In this document: positions 17,074 through 25,212 of the stretch, one piece after another
Numbering within the stretch: position 1 is the first letter of the stretch
Layout: every line of letters starts with the position of its first letter
Source: Epilithonimonas hungarica
Lineage (GTDB): Bacteria > Bacteroidota > Bacteroidia > Flavobacteriales > Weeksellaceae
Assembly (NCBI RefSeq): GCF_900102265.1
Contig: NZ_FNBH01000003.1
Span: forward strand, 310,001-374,000
DNA length: 64,000 nt
Direction of reading: 5' to 3'
Position numbers and translations under genes: made by a program
The notes under the pieces: generated by a model
Seen by the model: only the letters and a program-made list of their open reading frames with translations
Told to the model about the DNA's origin: nothing
Databases searched by the model: none

Positions 17074-17724
17074 TCATCCCCAAACAATTGGCTTTTTACC
17101 TTTTTCTAATAGATAGTTATTGATTTTTGAAAACGGTTTGCTTCCAAAAAAGCCTCTGTAAACAGAAAATGGAGAAGGATGCGCTGACTGAATGATGAAA
17201 TGTTTGCCTTGGTCAATCAATACAGATTTTTTCTGTGCAAATGCTCCCCAAAGCACAAAAACTACATTTTGTTTTTTATCAGAAATTTGCTTGATAATAT
17301 AATCTGTAAACGTTTCCCAACCGAGGTCTTTATGAGAGTTCGGTTCGTGTGCTTTTACGGTTAAAGTTGCATTAAGAAGCAGAACACCTTGCCTTGCCCA
17401 ATCCTGCAAATCTTTGTTTTTTCTTTCGATTCCAATGTCATCTTTTAGCTCAATAAAGATATTTTTGAGTGAAGGAGGCGCAGTCACATTTTCTGAAACA
17501 GAGAAACAAAGCCCATTAGCCTGTCCATCATTATGATAAGGGTCTTGACCGATGATAACAACTTCCACATCATCAAATTCCGTCAATTCCAAAGCTCGGA
17601 AAATCTCATTTTTTGGTGGAAAACATTTCGTCGAATTATATTCAACTTTTACCTTATTCCAAAGATTTTCAAAATAGTCACTTTCTTTAATTGGTTTCAA
17701 AACTTCTTTCCAGGTCATAGTCAT
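17074..17724 (-). CDS. ung: Uracil-DNA glycosylase, family 1
   Basis: A 216-residue protein of typical Ung length. The water-activating motif GQDPYHNDGQANG gives Asp61 as catalytic acid, and the DNA-intercalation loop HPSPFSVYRGFFG is near residue 186. It removes uracil from DNA to begin base-excision repair. The gene has two possible ATGs (17724, 17718). A full promoter at 17733-17764 places the transcription start almost at the start codon, so the message should be leaderless or nearly so. Confidence 0.97.
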   Translation of the reverse strand: MTMTWKEVLKPIKESDYFENLWNKVKVEYNSTKCFPPKNEIFRALELTEFDDVEVVIIGQDPYHNDGQANGLCFSVSENVTAPPSLKNIFIELKDDIGIERKNKDLQDWARQGVLLLNATLTVKAHEPNSHKDLGWETFTDYIIKQISDKKQNVVFVLWGAFAQKKSVLIDQGKHFIIQSAHPSPFSVYRGFFGSKPFSKINNYLLEKGKKPIVWG

Positions 17725-17732
17725 ATTTTTTA

Positions 17733-17764
17733 CAAAATTAAATTTACAAATCGATTAAAGCAAA
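17733..17764 (-). promoter_or_regulatory. Full Bacteroidota promoter of ung
   Basis: On the minus strand TTTG, then exactly 20 nt, then TAATTTTG. This is a complete -33/-7 match at standard spacing, ending 8 bp before the first ung ATG. Confidence 0.75.
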
Positions 17765-17883
17765 TCCGCTGACTTTTCCAGTGAATTAAAGTTAATTTCT
17801 CTTAAAAGGTCTTTGGCTTAATTTTTAATGTAATAAATTCGAGCAAAATTTAACATTTATCTGTAAAAACAGCTCAAATTAGA

Positions 17884-18996
17884 ATGAAAATCTGGAACAG
17901 TTTTATTTTTTCAATAATTTTTATGGCCAATTTATCCGCACAGAACACCATCATCGTTGGAACTTATACGAATAGTGATAAGTGCAGCAGTGGTGGAATT
18001 TATGTTTTTGATTTTGATGAAAATACTTACAAATACAATTTGAAATTCCATACAGAGAATATAATCAATCCAAGTTTTGTAAGCCTTAGTCCAGATAAGC
18101 AATTTCTTTTTTCAGTTAATGAAAATGGCGAAAAAAGTACAATCACGTCATTTGAAATTGATGAAGCGAATGGAACTTTAATCAAAAAAGACGAGAAAAA
18201 AACGCAGGGGGAAGACCCGTGTTTTATCATTTCTGACGACCAAAATATAATTGTTGCCAATTATTCCGGTGGAAGCATCAATGTTTTCAAAAGATATGTT
18301 GACGGAAAATTATCTGATGTTTTTCAGAATATAAAATTTGAAGGTGTTGGTATGAATCCAAAAAGACAGGAAAAATCACACATTCATCAGGTTCAGTTCT
18401 CCCCGGATATGAAATATGTTTTGGCAACCGATTTGGGATTGGACAAGATCTATGTATTCAAATATAATAAAACCGGAGAAGAGGTTTTGGAAAAAGCGGG
18501 GGAATTTGATGCGAAAAAAGGCTCTGGCCCACGACATATTATTTTTAATAAATCTGGAAAATTAATTTATCTCGTCCAGGAACTCAGTGGAGATCTGTCT
18601 GTCTTGAGTTTCAATGAAGGAAAAATTGAATTAATTCAAGAAGAAACCTTGTTGTCAAGAAAAGTTAGGTTTAATTTCAGAGCGGCTGATATCCATTTGT
18701 CTGATAATGAGGAATTTTTATATGTTACGAATCGTGATGATGCAGATGACATCACAACTTTCAAAATCTTGAAGGATGGAAAAGTGAAAAAAATTCAGCA
18801 AATCAAAACAACCGGGCGAAATCCCCGAAATTTTGCCATCAGCCCAAATAATAAACTGGTTTTGATCGCGAACCAGGATACGAATAGAATCAATATTTTC
18901 AGTAGGGATCTCAAATCGGGAGAATTGACTCCCACAAAGAAGTCCATCCCTGTTTGTGCACCCGTGAATGTTATTTTCTATGAAAAAGGAAAATAA
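17884..18996 (+). CDS. Lactonase-family beta-propeller protein (Pgl-like), secreted
   Basis: A 370-residue protein with a signal peptide (FSIIFMANLSAQ). The body has repeated blades with the pattern NPSFVSLSPDKQFLFSVNE, GSGPRHIIFNKSGKLIYLVQE and GRNPRNFAISPNNKLVLIANQ. This is the lactonase / 6-phosphogluconolactonase YbhE-like seven-bladed propeller. Exported members are annotated as lactonases but their natural substrates are mostly unknown. Because of the signal peptide it is unlikely to be the cytoplasmic enzyme of the pentose phosphate route, which is provided by pgl at 54.6 kb. A paralogue lies at 21425-22552. Confidence 0.85.
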   Translation: MKIWNSFIFSIIFMANLSAQNTIIVGTYTNSDKCSSGGIYVFDFDENTYKYNLKFHTENIINPSFVSLSPDKQFLFSVNENGEKSTITSFEIDEANGTLIKKDEKKTQGEDPCFIISDDQNIIVANYSGGSINVFKRYVDGKLSDVFQNIKFEGVGMNPKRQEKSHIHQVQFSPDMKYVLATDLGLDKIYVFKYNKTGEEVLEKAGEFDAKKGSGPRHIIFNKSGKLIYLVQELSGDLSVLSFNEGKIELIQEETLLSRKVRFNFRAADIHLSDNEEFLYVTNRDDADDITTFKILKDGKVKKIQQIKTTGRNPRNFAISPNNKLVLIANQDTNRINIFSRDLKSGELTPTKKSIPVCAPVNVIFYEKGK

Positions 18997-19044
18997 TTCA
19001 TTACAAGTATAATATTTTAATAAAATTTTAGTTTTAATAGCTTA

Positions 19045-21363
19045 ATGTTCGAAGACTCGATGTTTGATAAAAAATTTATTCTTTCATTTTTTCTGATTTG
19101 GTGTTCCGGATTGCTTTTTTCGCAAACCGAAAAAGAAAATGAAATTGAAAGCGTTACCATTAAATCGGTAAAAAAGTATAAAAATAAAAAAGAAAATCCG
19201 GCTTATGCGATCATGCAACAGGTCTGGAAAAAAAAGAAATCCAACGGACTTCTTCTCCATAAGGACTATAAATATAAAACTTACGAGAAAATCGATTTCC
19301 GATTAGATAATATCGACAGTTCTTTTACGAAAAAGAAAGTATTCAGAGGTTTGGATTCTATCATTTTCAAATACAACGATTCTTCTGAGATTGCAGGAAA
19401 AGCAGTTTTACCACTTTTTATTACAGAAAGTATCACCCAGATCTACGGGAAAAATGACCCTAAAAAAGAAAGGAAAGACCTTTTGGCTATAAGGAATTCC
19501 GGACTTAAAAACAACCAGATCGTTGCGAAGACAATCCAGAACATGTATAAGGACATCAACATTTATGATAATACGATCAATTATCTGAATCTTGGTTTTA
19601 CAAGTCCAGTTTCCACAGACGGTTTCGGCGTTTTTGATTACAATATTACAGATACGATCGAAGTAAATACGGTCAGAAGTTACGAGATCCGGTTCACGCC
19701 TAAAAATCCTGAGGCATTAGCTTTGAAAGGGCGACTTTATATCTCGATGGACAAATATAATGTGATGAAAGTGGAGATGGAAACGAATAAAAGGATCAAT
19801 ATCAACTTTGTGAAAAATATTGCTACCGATCTAGAATTCGATAATCCAGATGATTCTACATTTATTCCGACCAGAAATGAGACTACGCTTAATCTTGTCC
19901 TTAATGATAGAGATGGTGCAAAAAGTGTGATCGCAAAACGGGTTGCGAATTATTCCAATTATGAGTTCGATAAAGGGATAGATGATTCCTTCCTTAATAA
20001 AGTCTATATACCGGAAGACTATTTGGTTGATAAAGATGAAAATTATTGGCTGGAAAACAGAACCGAAAAACTGACAGAAAGCGAACAGAATATCTACAAA
20101 ATGTATGACGAACTGGAAAACGTTCCGAAATATAAACGGATTGTAAAACTGGTCCAGATCGGTAACACAGGTTATATTCATTTTGGAAAATGGCTGGATT
20201 TTGGAAATATTTTCCAGACTTGGGGATATAATGATATAGAAGGACTGAGACTAAGAGCCGGAGCCAGAACTTATTTTGGAAAGAACGATATGTGGAGGGT
20301 CCAAGCTTATACCGCTTACGGTTTCCGTGATGAAAAATGGAAATTCGGAGGTGAGGCCAAATATATGTTCAATAAAACCAATCGTTTCCAAATTGGTGCA
20401 GGTTACAGACAAGATGTTTTGCAGCTTGGAGTTCAATTAACAACCGATGAGGGAATCATGACCCGTTCATTTGCCTCTTCGTCTGTTCTTAACAGCGGTG
20501 AAACAACATCGATGAGTTCTGTGAAACAATACAATTTCTTCACAAGTATAGAGCCTTGGAAAAACTTCCAGATCAAGTTGGATGCAACCACACAAAACAT
20601 CAGATCTGCCGACTCCGATCTTTTCAATATCGATTATTACAGACAAGGTGTTCTGCGAAATGATTTGAACGATACAAGATTTACAGCGACCATTATCGCA
20701 AGACCCGGAATCAAATTTTCCACTTATGGTATTGATCGGTACGAGATGACCGCCTTGGCAACCAATCCAACTTTAATTCTTAAATATACAAAAGGGGTCG
20801 GAGGCGTTTTCGATTCGGACTTTAATTATAACAAGCTTCAGTTTTATTATTATCAACCGGTGATCTTAGGAAACTGGGGAAGATTATTTGCCAATGTGGA
20901 AGTTGGTAAAAACTTTGACGCTCTCCCACTCGCTTTGCAAAATGTCTTGCCCGCCAACCAGTCTTATGGTCTGGTAAGAGGTGTTTTCTCTTTGATGAAT
21001 TATTATGAATTCGTTGCAGATTCTTATGCAGTTTTGTTTTTGGAACACCACTTCAATGGAAAAATTCTTTCTCAAATCCCACTAATCAAAAAATTGAAAT
21101 TAAGAGAAGTTGCATTTTTTCGCTCGGGAGTTGGAAGCCTGAAACAAGAAACCATCAATATGAATGCAGGAAGTATGAAATTGACTGCTCCTGACAAGCC
21201 TTATTACGAATATGGTTTTGGGATCGAAAATATTGGTTGGGGCAATTTCAGAATATTGAGAGTCGATTTTAACTGGAGAGGAAATTATCTTAATCATAAT
21301 ACTTCTGCAACGTCCGAAGTTAGAAAATTTGGTGTTCAGTTTGGTTTCCAGATGAATTTTTAG
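19045..21363 (+). CDS. DUF5686 family outer-membrane protein
   Basis: A 772-residue protein with a signal peptide (FILSFFLIWCSGLLFSQ). Then comes the DUF5686 start (ENPAYAIMQQVWKKKK, about residues 52-67) and a long C-terminal half rich in amphipathic beta strands, as in outer-membrane barrels, ending in ...FGVQFGFQMNF with a terminal Phe. Many relatives have a carboxypeptidase-regulatory-like domain before DUF5686; here that domain is missing or reduced to about 30 residues. The alternative ATG is 19060. Its role is unknown; it lies between two lactonase paralogues. Confidence 0.85.
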   Translation: MFEDSMFDKKFILSFFLIWCSGLLFSQTEKENEIESVTIKSVKKYKNKKENPAYAIMQQVWKKKKSNGLLLHKDYKYKTYEKIDFRLDNIDSSFTKKKVFRGLDSIIFKYNDSSEIAGKAVLPLFITESITQIYGKNDPKKERKDLLAIRNSGLKNNQIVAKTIQNMYKDINIYDNTINYLNLGFTSPVSTDGFGVFDYNITDTIEVNTVRSYEIRFTPKNPEALALKGRLYISMDKYNVMKVEMETNKRININFVKNIATDLEFDNPDDSTFIPTRNETTLNLVLNDRDGAKSVIAKRVANYSNYEFDKGIDDSFLNKVYIPEDYLVDKDENYWLENRTEKLTESEQNIYKMYDELENVPKYKRIVKLVQIGNTGYIHFGKWLDFGNIFQTWGYNDIEGLRLRAGARTYFGKNDMWRVQAYTAYGFRDEKWKFGGEAKYMFNKTNRFQIGAGYRQDVLQLGVQLTTDEGIMTRSFASSSVLNSGETTSMSSVKQYNFFTSIEPWKNFQIKLDATTQNIRSADSDLFNIDYYRQGVLRNDLNDTRFTATIIARPGIKFSTYGIDRYEMTALATNPTLILKYTKGVGGVFDSDFNYNKLQFYYYQPVILGNWGRLFANVEVGKNFDALPLALQNVLPANQSYGLVRGVFSLMNYYEFVADSYAVLFLEHHFNGKILSQIPLIKKLKLREVAFFRSGVGSLKQETINMNAGSMKLTAPDKPYYEYGFGIENIGWGNFRILRVDFNWRGNYLNHNTSATSEVRKFGVQFGFQMNF

Positions 21364-21424
21364 GAAATTTGTGACAACACAGATTTAATTCCGTCAGGTT
21401 TAATTCCACATTAATTCTTCACCA

Positions 21425-22552
21425 ATGAAATTCCAAAAAATATTTATATTATTAAGTCTCTTAATTTTCAAAAGTCTATATTCACAAAGACAGTTTGTAT
21501 TTTTTGGTTCTTATAATTGGGACAAAGGTTCAGACGCGGTTTATGTTTATGAACTTGATATGAAAACAGGAAAACTGACGAAAGTTACTTCCTCTTCTGA
21601 TGTTATCAATCCGGGTTACATCACTGTTTCGCCTGACGGAAAATATATCTACGCTTCATCTGATGCTAAAACTCCAAATTACGGAACAGTAAGTTCCTTT
21701 GCTTTCGATGCAGATAAAAAATCCTTGACTTTCCTCAATCAACAAAAAACCGGTGGCGAAAATCCCGTTTATGTGAATGTTGACAAAAATGGAAAATGGC
21801 TCATTAATGCAACGTACAATCAAGCAACGATTTCTGTTTTTCCGCTTCTTGAAAATGGAAAAATTGATTCGATAGCGCAACATTTTACATTCACAGAAGG
21901 AAGTGGCGTTGACCCGAAAAGACAGGAAAAAGCGCACACACATTCTGCGGTTTTTTCACCAGATTATAAAACTGTACTTTTTGCAGATCTGGGTACAGAT
22001 AAGATTTTGCAATATCCTTTTGACCCAACACAAAAACAACCTTTGATTGACAACCAAAGTACTTTCATCAATACAAAACCGGGAAGCGGACCGAGACATA
22101 TCACTTTCAGCAAAGATGGAAAATTAGCTTATTCTATCGAGGAATTGGCTGGGATGATCTCGGTTTATGATTTTTCTGAAAACAAGTTGGAAGAAATCCA
22201 GAGAATTCCGACACATCCGGACGAAATCAAAGACGGTTTTGAGAGCTCGGATGTTCATATCTCTCCGGACGGAAAGTTCCTTTACGCGAGCAATAGAGGG
22301 AAAGAAAACAATATTGCAATTTTTAAAATCAAAGAAAATGGAACTTTGGAATCCATCGGATATCAATCTGTGAAAGGGAAACATCCGAGAACTTTCGCAA
22401 TTGATGAAACTGGAAAATTCATTATTGTTACAAACGTAATTTCTCAAAACGTAACCGTTTTTAAAAGAAACTTAGATACAGGAATGTTGAAGAAAGTGAG
22501 AAAACCAGTCAAAATCAAAAATGTGACTTGTGTGAAGACGAAGATGTATTGA
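21425..22552 (+). CDS. Lactonase-family beta-propeller protein (paralogue)
   Basis: A 375-residue protein with a signal peptide (FILLSLLIFKSLYSQ). It carries the same blade motifs as its paralogue at 17884: INPGYITVSPDGKYIYASS, GVDPKRQEKAHTHSAVFSPD and GSGPRHITFSKDGKLAYSIEE. The block PKRQEK.H.H is shared almost exactly with the other copy. The pair probably arose by local duplication, with the DUF5686 gene now in between. The activity is inferred as an exported lactonase; the substrate is unknown. Confidence 0.85.
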   Translation: MKFQKIFILLSLLIFKSLYSQRQFVFFGSYNWDKGSDAVYVYELDMKTGKLTKVTSSSDVINPGYITVSPDGKYIYASSDAKTPNYGTVSSFAFDADKKSLTFLNQQKTGGENPVYVNVDKNGKWLINATYNQATISVFPLLENGKIDSIAQHFTFTEGSGVDPKRQEKAHTHSAVFSPDYKTVLFADLGTDKILQYPFDPTQKQPLIDNQSTFINTKPGSGPRHITFSKDGKLAYSIEELAGMISVYDFSENKLEEIQRIPTHPDEIKDGFESSDVHISPDGKFLYASNRGKENNIAIFKIKENGTLESIGYQSVKGKHPRTFAIDETGKFIIVTNVISQNVTVFKRNLDTGMLKKVRKPVKIKNVTCVKTKMY

Positions 22553-22599
22553 TTATTTGATAGCAATTGGCTACCTGCCTTTAACTTAAATAAGCATAT

Positions 22600-22637
22600 A
22601 AAAGTCGCAAAGGAAAACTTTTGCGATTTCTTTTTTA
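22600..22637 (+). terminator. Terminator after the lactonase paralogue
   Basis: TCGCAAA and TTTGCGA form a 7-bp stem around a short A-rich loop, followed by TTTCTTTTTT on the plus strand. The arms resemble the CGCAAAG repeat family also seen at about 42.77 kb. Confidence 0.6.
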
Positions 22638-22654
22638 TCCGTTAGAAACTATTC

Positions 22655-22688
22655 TTGCGCCTTTGCGTTAAATATAATTCTATCTTTG
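22655..22688 (+). promoter_or_regulatory. Promoter of rsmA overlapping the upstream TTG codon
   Basis: TATCTTTGC at 22681-22689 is an exact TAnnTTTGC -7 element. A TTG at 22655-22657 gives a 23-nt spacer. The -7 box contains the TTG at 22686 that a long reading of rsmA would use as start, so that codon should lie upstream of the mRNA start. Confidence 0.55.
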
Positions 22689-22703
22689 CAAAAAAAATCG
22701 GAA

Positions 22704-23483
22704 TTGGACGTTAGAGCAAAAAAACATCTCGGTCAGCATTTTCTTACAGACCAGAATATCGCACGTGACATTGTAGATTCGCTTTCTTTGGAAGGTTATA
22801 AAAAAGTTTTGGAAGTGGGCCCTGGAATGGGTGTTCTTACAAAATTTCTTCTGGAAAAGGACGTTGAAACTTACGTTGCTGAGATTGATAACGAGTCCAT
22901 CGATTATCTTAAAAAACATTATCCGAAATTAGAAGAACAGCATTTCGTTGGAGATTTTCTGAAAACTGATATTCCAACAGTTTTTGATGGTGAAGAATTG
23001 GCTGTGATCGGGAATTTCCCTTATAATATTTCGTCTCAGATCTTGTTCAAGATCATTGATAATTTCCAATATGTTCCGGAAATGAGCGGCATGTTCCAAA
23101 AAGAAGTCGCAGAGAGAACAGCGGCAGTTCCAAGGACAAAAGATTACGGGATTTTGTCGGTTTTGGTTCAGGCCTATTACGATGTGGAATATCTTTTCAC
23201 GGTTCATGAAAATGTGTTCAATCCGCCACCAAAAGTGAAATCCGGTGTTATTCGAATGACCAGAAATCTGAAACCAGGTTTGGCTGGAAATGAGGTTTTG
23301 TTCAAACAGATCGTGAAAGCCGGATTTGGACAGAGACGCAAAAAAATGAGCAATTCTTTGAAAGTTCTTGGTATTCCTGAAGCTATGAGTTCACATCGTT
23401 TTCTTGACATTCGTGCGGAGGAATTGTCTGTTGCTGATTTTATTGATTTTACGAATGAGTGGAAGGCGAGTTTTGGAGTTTGA
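22704..23483 (+). CDS. rsmA: 16S rRNA (adenine(1518)-N(6)/adenine(1519)-N(6))-dimethyltransferase
   Basis: The family signature RAKKHLGQHFLTDQNIA is at the N-terminus. The SAM-binding VLEVGPGMGVLT and the catalytic NFPYNISS follow. The enzyme dimethylates two adjacent adenines near the 3' end of 16S rRNA during 30S maturation. There is no ATG near the conserved N-terminus. A TTG at 22686 would add six residues but lies inside the -7 promoter box, so I prefer the TTG at 22704, giving MDVRAKKHLGQHF and 259 residues, a normal length. It is followed by a repeat-rich spacer. Confidence 0.92.
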   Translation: MDVRAKKHLGQHFLTDQNIARDIVDSLSLEGYKKVLEVGPGMGVLTKFLLEKDVETYVAEIDNESIDYLKKHYPKLEEQHFVGDFLKTDIPTVFDGEELAVIGNFPYNISSQILFKIIDNFQYVPEMSGMFQKEVAERTAAVPRTKDYGILSVLVQAYYDVEYLFTVHENVFNPPPKVKSGVIRMTRNLKPGLAGNEVLFKQIVKAGFGQRRKKMSNSLKVLGIPEAMSSHRFLDIRAEELSVADFIDFTNEWKASFGV

Positions 23484-23626
23484 GAGTTTATAAAAAATGC
23501 TTTATAAGCATAATATTTTCATTCCGTAGGAATCTAAACTTCGCTGTCGAAATCATTTTGGAATGAAAAACGGGCTTTGTTAATCTTCTAAGTTATGAAT
23601 AAATGTTCTAATAAAGACAAATCCCA

Positions 23627-23730
23627 TAGCCCCGATTGCAGTGGAAATCCTTTTTTGCGTTTACCAACAGTTCTATTTAAAGGAGACGTCTTGCAAAAAA
23701 GATTGCAACGGAAAGCGGGAAATAGCTCCT
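23627..23730 (+). repeat. Intergenic imperfect-palindrome repeat, copy A
   Basis: It starts TAGCCCCGATTGCAGTGG and contains TTTTTTGC (23651-23658) facing GCAAAAAA (23693-23700). It ends with GCGGGAAATAGCTCC. The arms flank a loop with AGTTCTATTTAA. Related copies are at 41786-41884 and, reversed, at 59773-59893. Confidence 0.75.
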
Positions 23731-23796
23731 AAAAAATATTCAAAAAATACTCTTCGAAGTTGTTATTTAGCTCTTAAAAATTTATTTTAAAATCCC

Positions 23797-23804
23797 TATT
23801 TTTG
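23797..23804 (+). promoter_or_regulatory. -7 promoter element of idi (near-leaderless message)
   Basis: TATTTTTG fits TAnnTTTG and ends only 4 bp before the idi ATG at 23809. The transcript should therefore begin at or next to the start codon. Confidence 0.5.
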
Positions 23805-23808
23805 TACT

Positions 23809-24318
23809 ATGGAAAAAGTGGTATTGGTAAATCCGAATGATGAAGTTTTAGGACAAATGGAAAAAATGCAGGCGCATGAAAATGGGCTTTTGCATCGTGC
23901 ATTTTCGGTGTTTTTATTCAATGAAAAGGGAGAAATGATCTTGCAGAAACGTGCCAATGAAAAATACCACTCACCCAACCAATGGACCAATGCATGTTGC
24001 TCACACCCAAGAATCGAGGAATCTTATCTGGATGCAGCGAAAAGACGTATCAAAGAGGAATTGGGAATCGATTGTGAGCTGACGGAGAAATTCCATTTCA
24101 TCTATAAAGCGGATGTTGGAGATGGGCTTTGGGAACACGAATTGGATCATGTCTTCACAGGAAACTTTGATGGGGAATTTAATTTAAATCCTGAGGAAGT
24201 GTCTGAAATCCGATATGTTTCCATCTCTGATTTGCAACAGGAAATAGCTGAAAATCCGGAAAACTTTACAGAATGGTTTAAAATCATTTGGGCGGAGTAT
24301 CGCAATCAGCTGAATTAA
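23809..24318 (+). CDS. idi: Isopentenyl-diphosphate delta-isomerase, type I
   Basis: A 169-residue Nudix-fold enzyme. The N-terminal VDENDE-like stretch is VLVNPNDEVLG. The catalytic cysteine lies in WTNACCSHPR (Cys64 by alignment to the usual C-x-HP), and the metal/acid site is in WEHELDHVF. It interconverts isopentenyl and dimethylallyl diphosphate for isoprenoid synthesis in the cytoplasm. The length fits bacterial Idi-1. The gene stands alone with its own promoter. A short three-unit tandem repeat follows the stop. Confidence 0.95.
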   Translation: MEKVVLVNPNDEVLGQMEKMQAHENGLLHRAFSVFLFNEKGEMILQKRANEKYHSPNQWTNACCSHPRIEESYLDAAKRRIKEELGIDCELTEKFHFIYKADVGDGLWEHELDHVFTGNFDGEFNLNPEEVSEIRYVSISDLQQEIAENPENFTEWFKIIWAEYRNQLN

Positions 24319-24329
24319 TTAAAAAACTC

Positions 24330-24356
24330 GCAGATTTGGCAGATAAAGCAGATTTT
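24330..24356. repeat. Three 9-bp tandem units (GCAGATnnn)
   Basis: GCAGATTTG, GCAGATAAA and GCAGATTTT follow one another without gaps just after idi. Similar CGCAGATTT-type runs are, to my knowledge, frequent in Flavobacteriia intergenic DNA. Confidence 0.6.
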
Positions 24357-24485
24357 TTTAAGCTGCAAAATTAGCTGGATTTGTGAGAGAAATATTTTTC
24401 ATTTTCCCACTTATAAGTTTTAGATTTCAAAGTCTGATCATTTACTTGAAAATATTCCTTAACTTTATTATCAAATCTTACGCAT

Positions 24486-25142
24486 ATGAAAGCTTTGGTA
24501 ATTGGTGCAACCGGCGCTACAGGAAACGACCTCGTGAATCAACTTTGCCAGGATCCTGATTTTGATGAAATTGATATTTTTGTGAGGAGACGTTCTGATT
24601 TTCATAATGAAAAAGTCAAAGCGCACATCGTAGATTTTGACCAGCCTGATGAATGGAAACATCTTGTGAAAGGTGATGTTGTTTTTTCCTGTCTCGGAAC
24701 AACTTTGAAAACTGCCGGAAGTAAGGATAACCAGTGGAAAATCGATTACGACTATCAATATCAGTTTGCGAAAGCAGCGAAAGAAAATCAAGTAGATGAT
24801 TATATTTTGGTTTCTGCTTACGGCGCAAATCCGGATTCCAAAATCTTCTATTCCCGAATGAAAGGAGAACTGGAGGAAGCTGTTAAAAATTTACATTTTC
24901 CAAAAACGACGATCTTCAAACCCGGTATGCTGGAACGAAAAAACACTGACAGAAACGGTGAGGTCTATGGTTTGAAAATAATTAAATTTCTAAATAAATT
25001 CGGATTTTTCAAAAGTCAGCAACCACTTCCAACTTCTGTTCTGGCAAAAGCTATGATTGTGGCCTCAAAGATAAAATCCAATAGTTTTTCAGAAATCAAG
25101 CTTCATAGTATTTTCAGTTTTGCAGAGAAGAAAACGCAATAA
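24486..25142 (+). CDS. NAD(P)-binding oxidoreductase-like protein (atypical SDR, HTATIP2/YbjT type)
   Basis: A 218-residue protein beginning with a Rossmann motif KALVIGATGATGNDL. It continues with DVVFSCLGTT, then YILVSAYGANPDSKIFYSRMKGELEEAV. The YSRMKGE segment stands where atypical SDRs of the HTATIP2 group have YxxxK. It probably binds NAD(P)H; whether it is an enzyme or a sensor is unknown. It is convergent with the lactate dehydrogenase gene, 70 bp away. Confidence 0.8.
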   Translation: MKALVIGATGATGNDLVNQLCQDPDFDEIDIFVRRRSDFHNEKVKAHIVDFDQPDEWKHLVKGDVVFSCLGTTLKTAGSKDNQWKIDYDYQYQFAKAAKENQVDDYILVSAYGANPDSKIFYSRMKGELEEAVKNLHFPKTTIFKPGMLERKNTDRNGEVYGLKIIKFLNKFGFFKSQQPLPTSVLAKAMIVASKIKSNSFSEIKLHSIFSFAEKKTQ

Positions 25143-25212
25143 TTCTGGCTAATATCATTATGTTATAGATCTTCCTGAAAATGAGTTTGGTCCATTTTTA
25201 TTGATAATTCAG

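Larger units (their letters stand above)
23484..23808. other. 325-bp intergenic region made mostly of repeats
   Basis: Besides the repeat at 23627-23730 it contains a TTCATTCC / GGAATGAA inverted pair (about 23519 and 23561) and a small TGCTTTATAAGCA palindrome near 23500. At its right end is the idi -7 element. No gene was seen. Confidence 0.5.
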
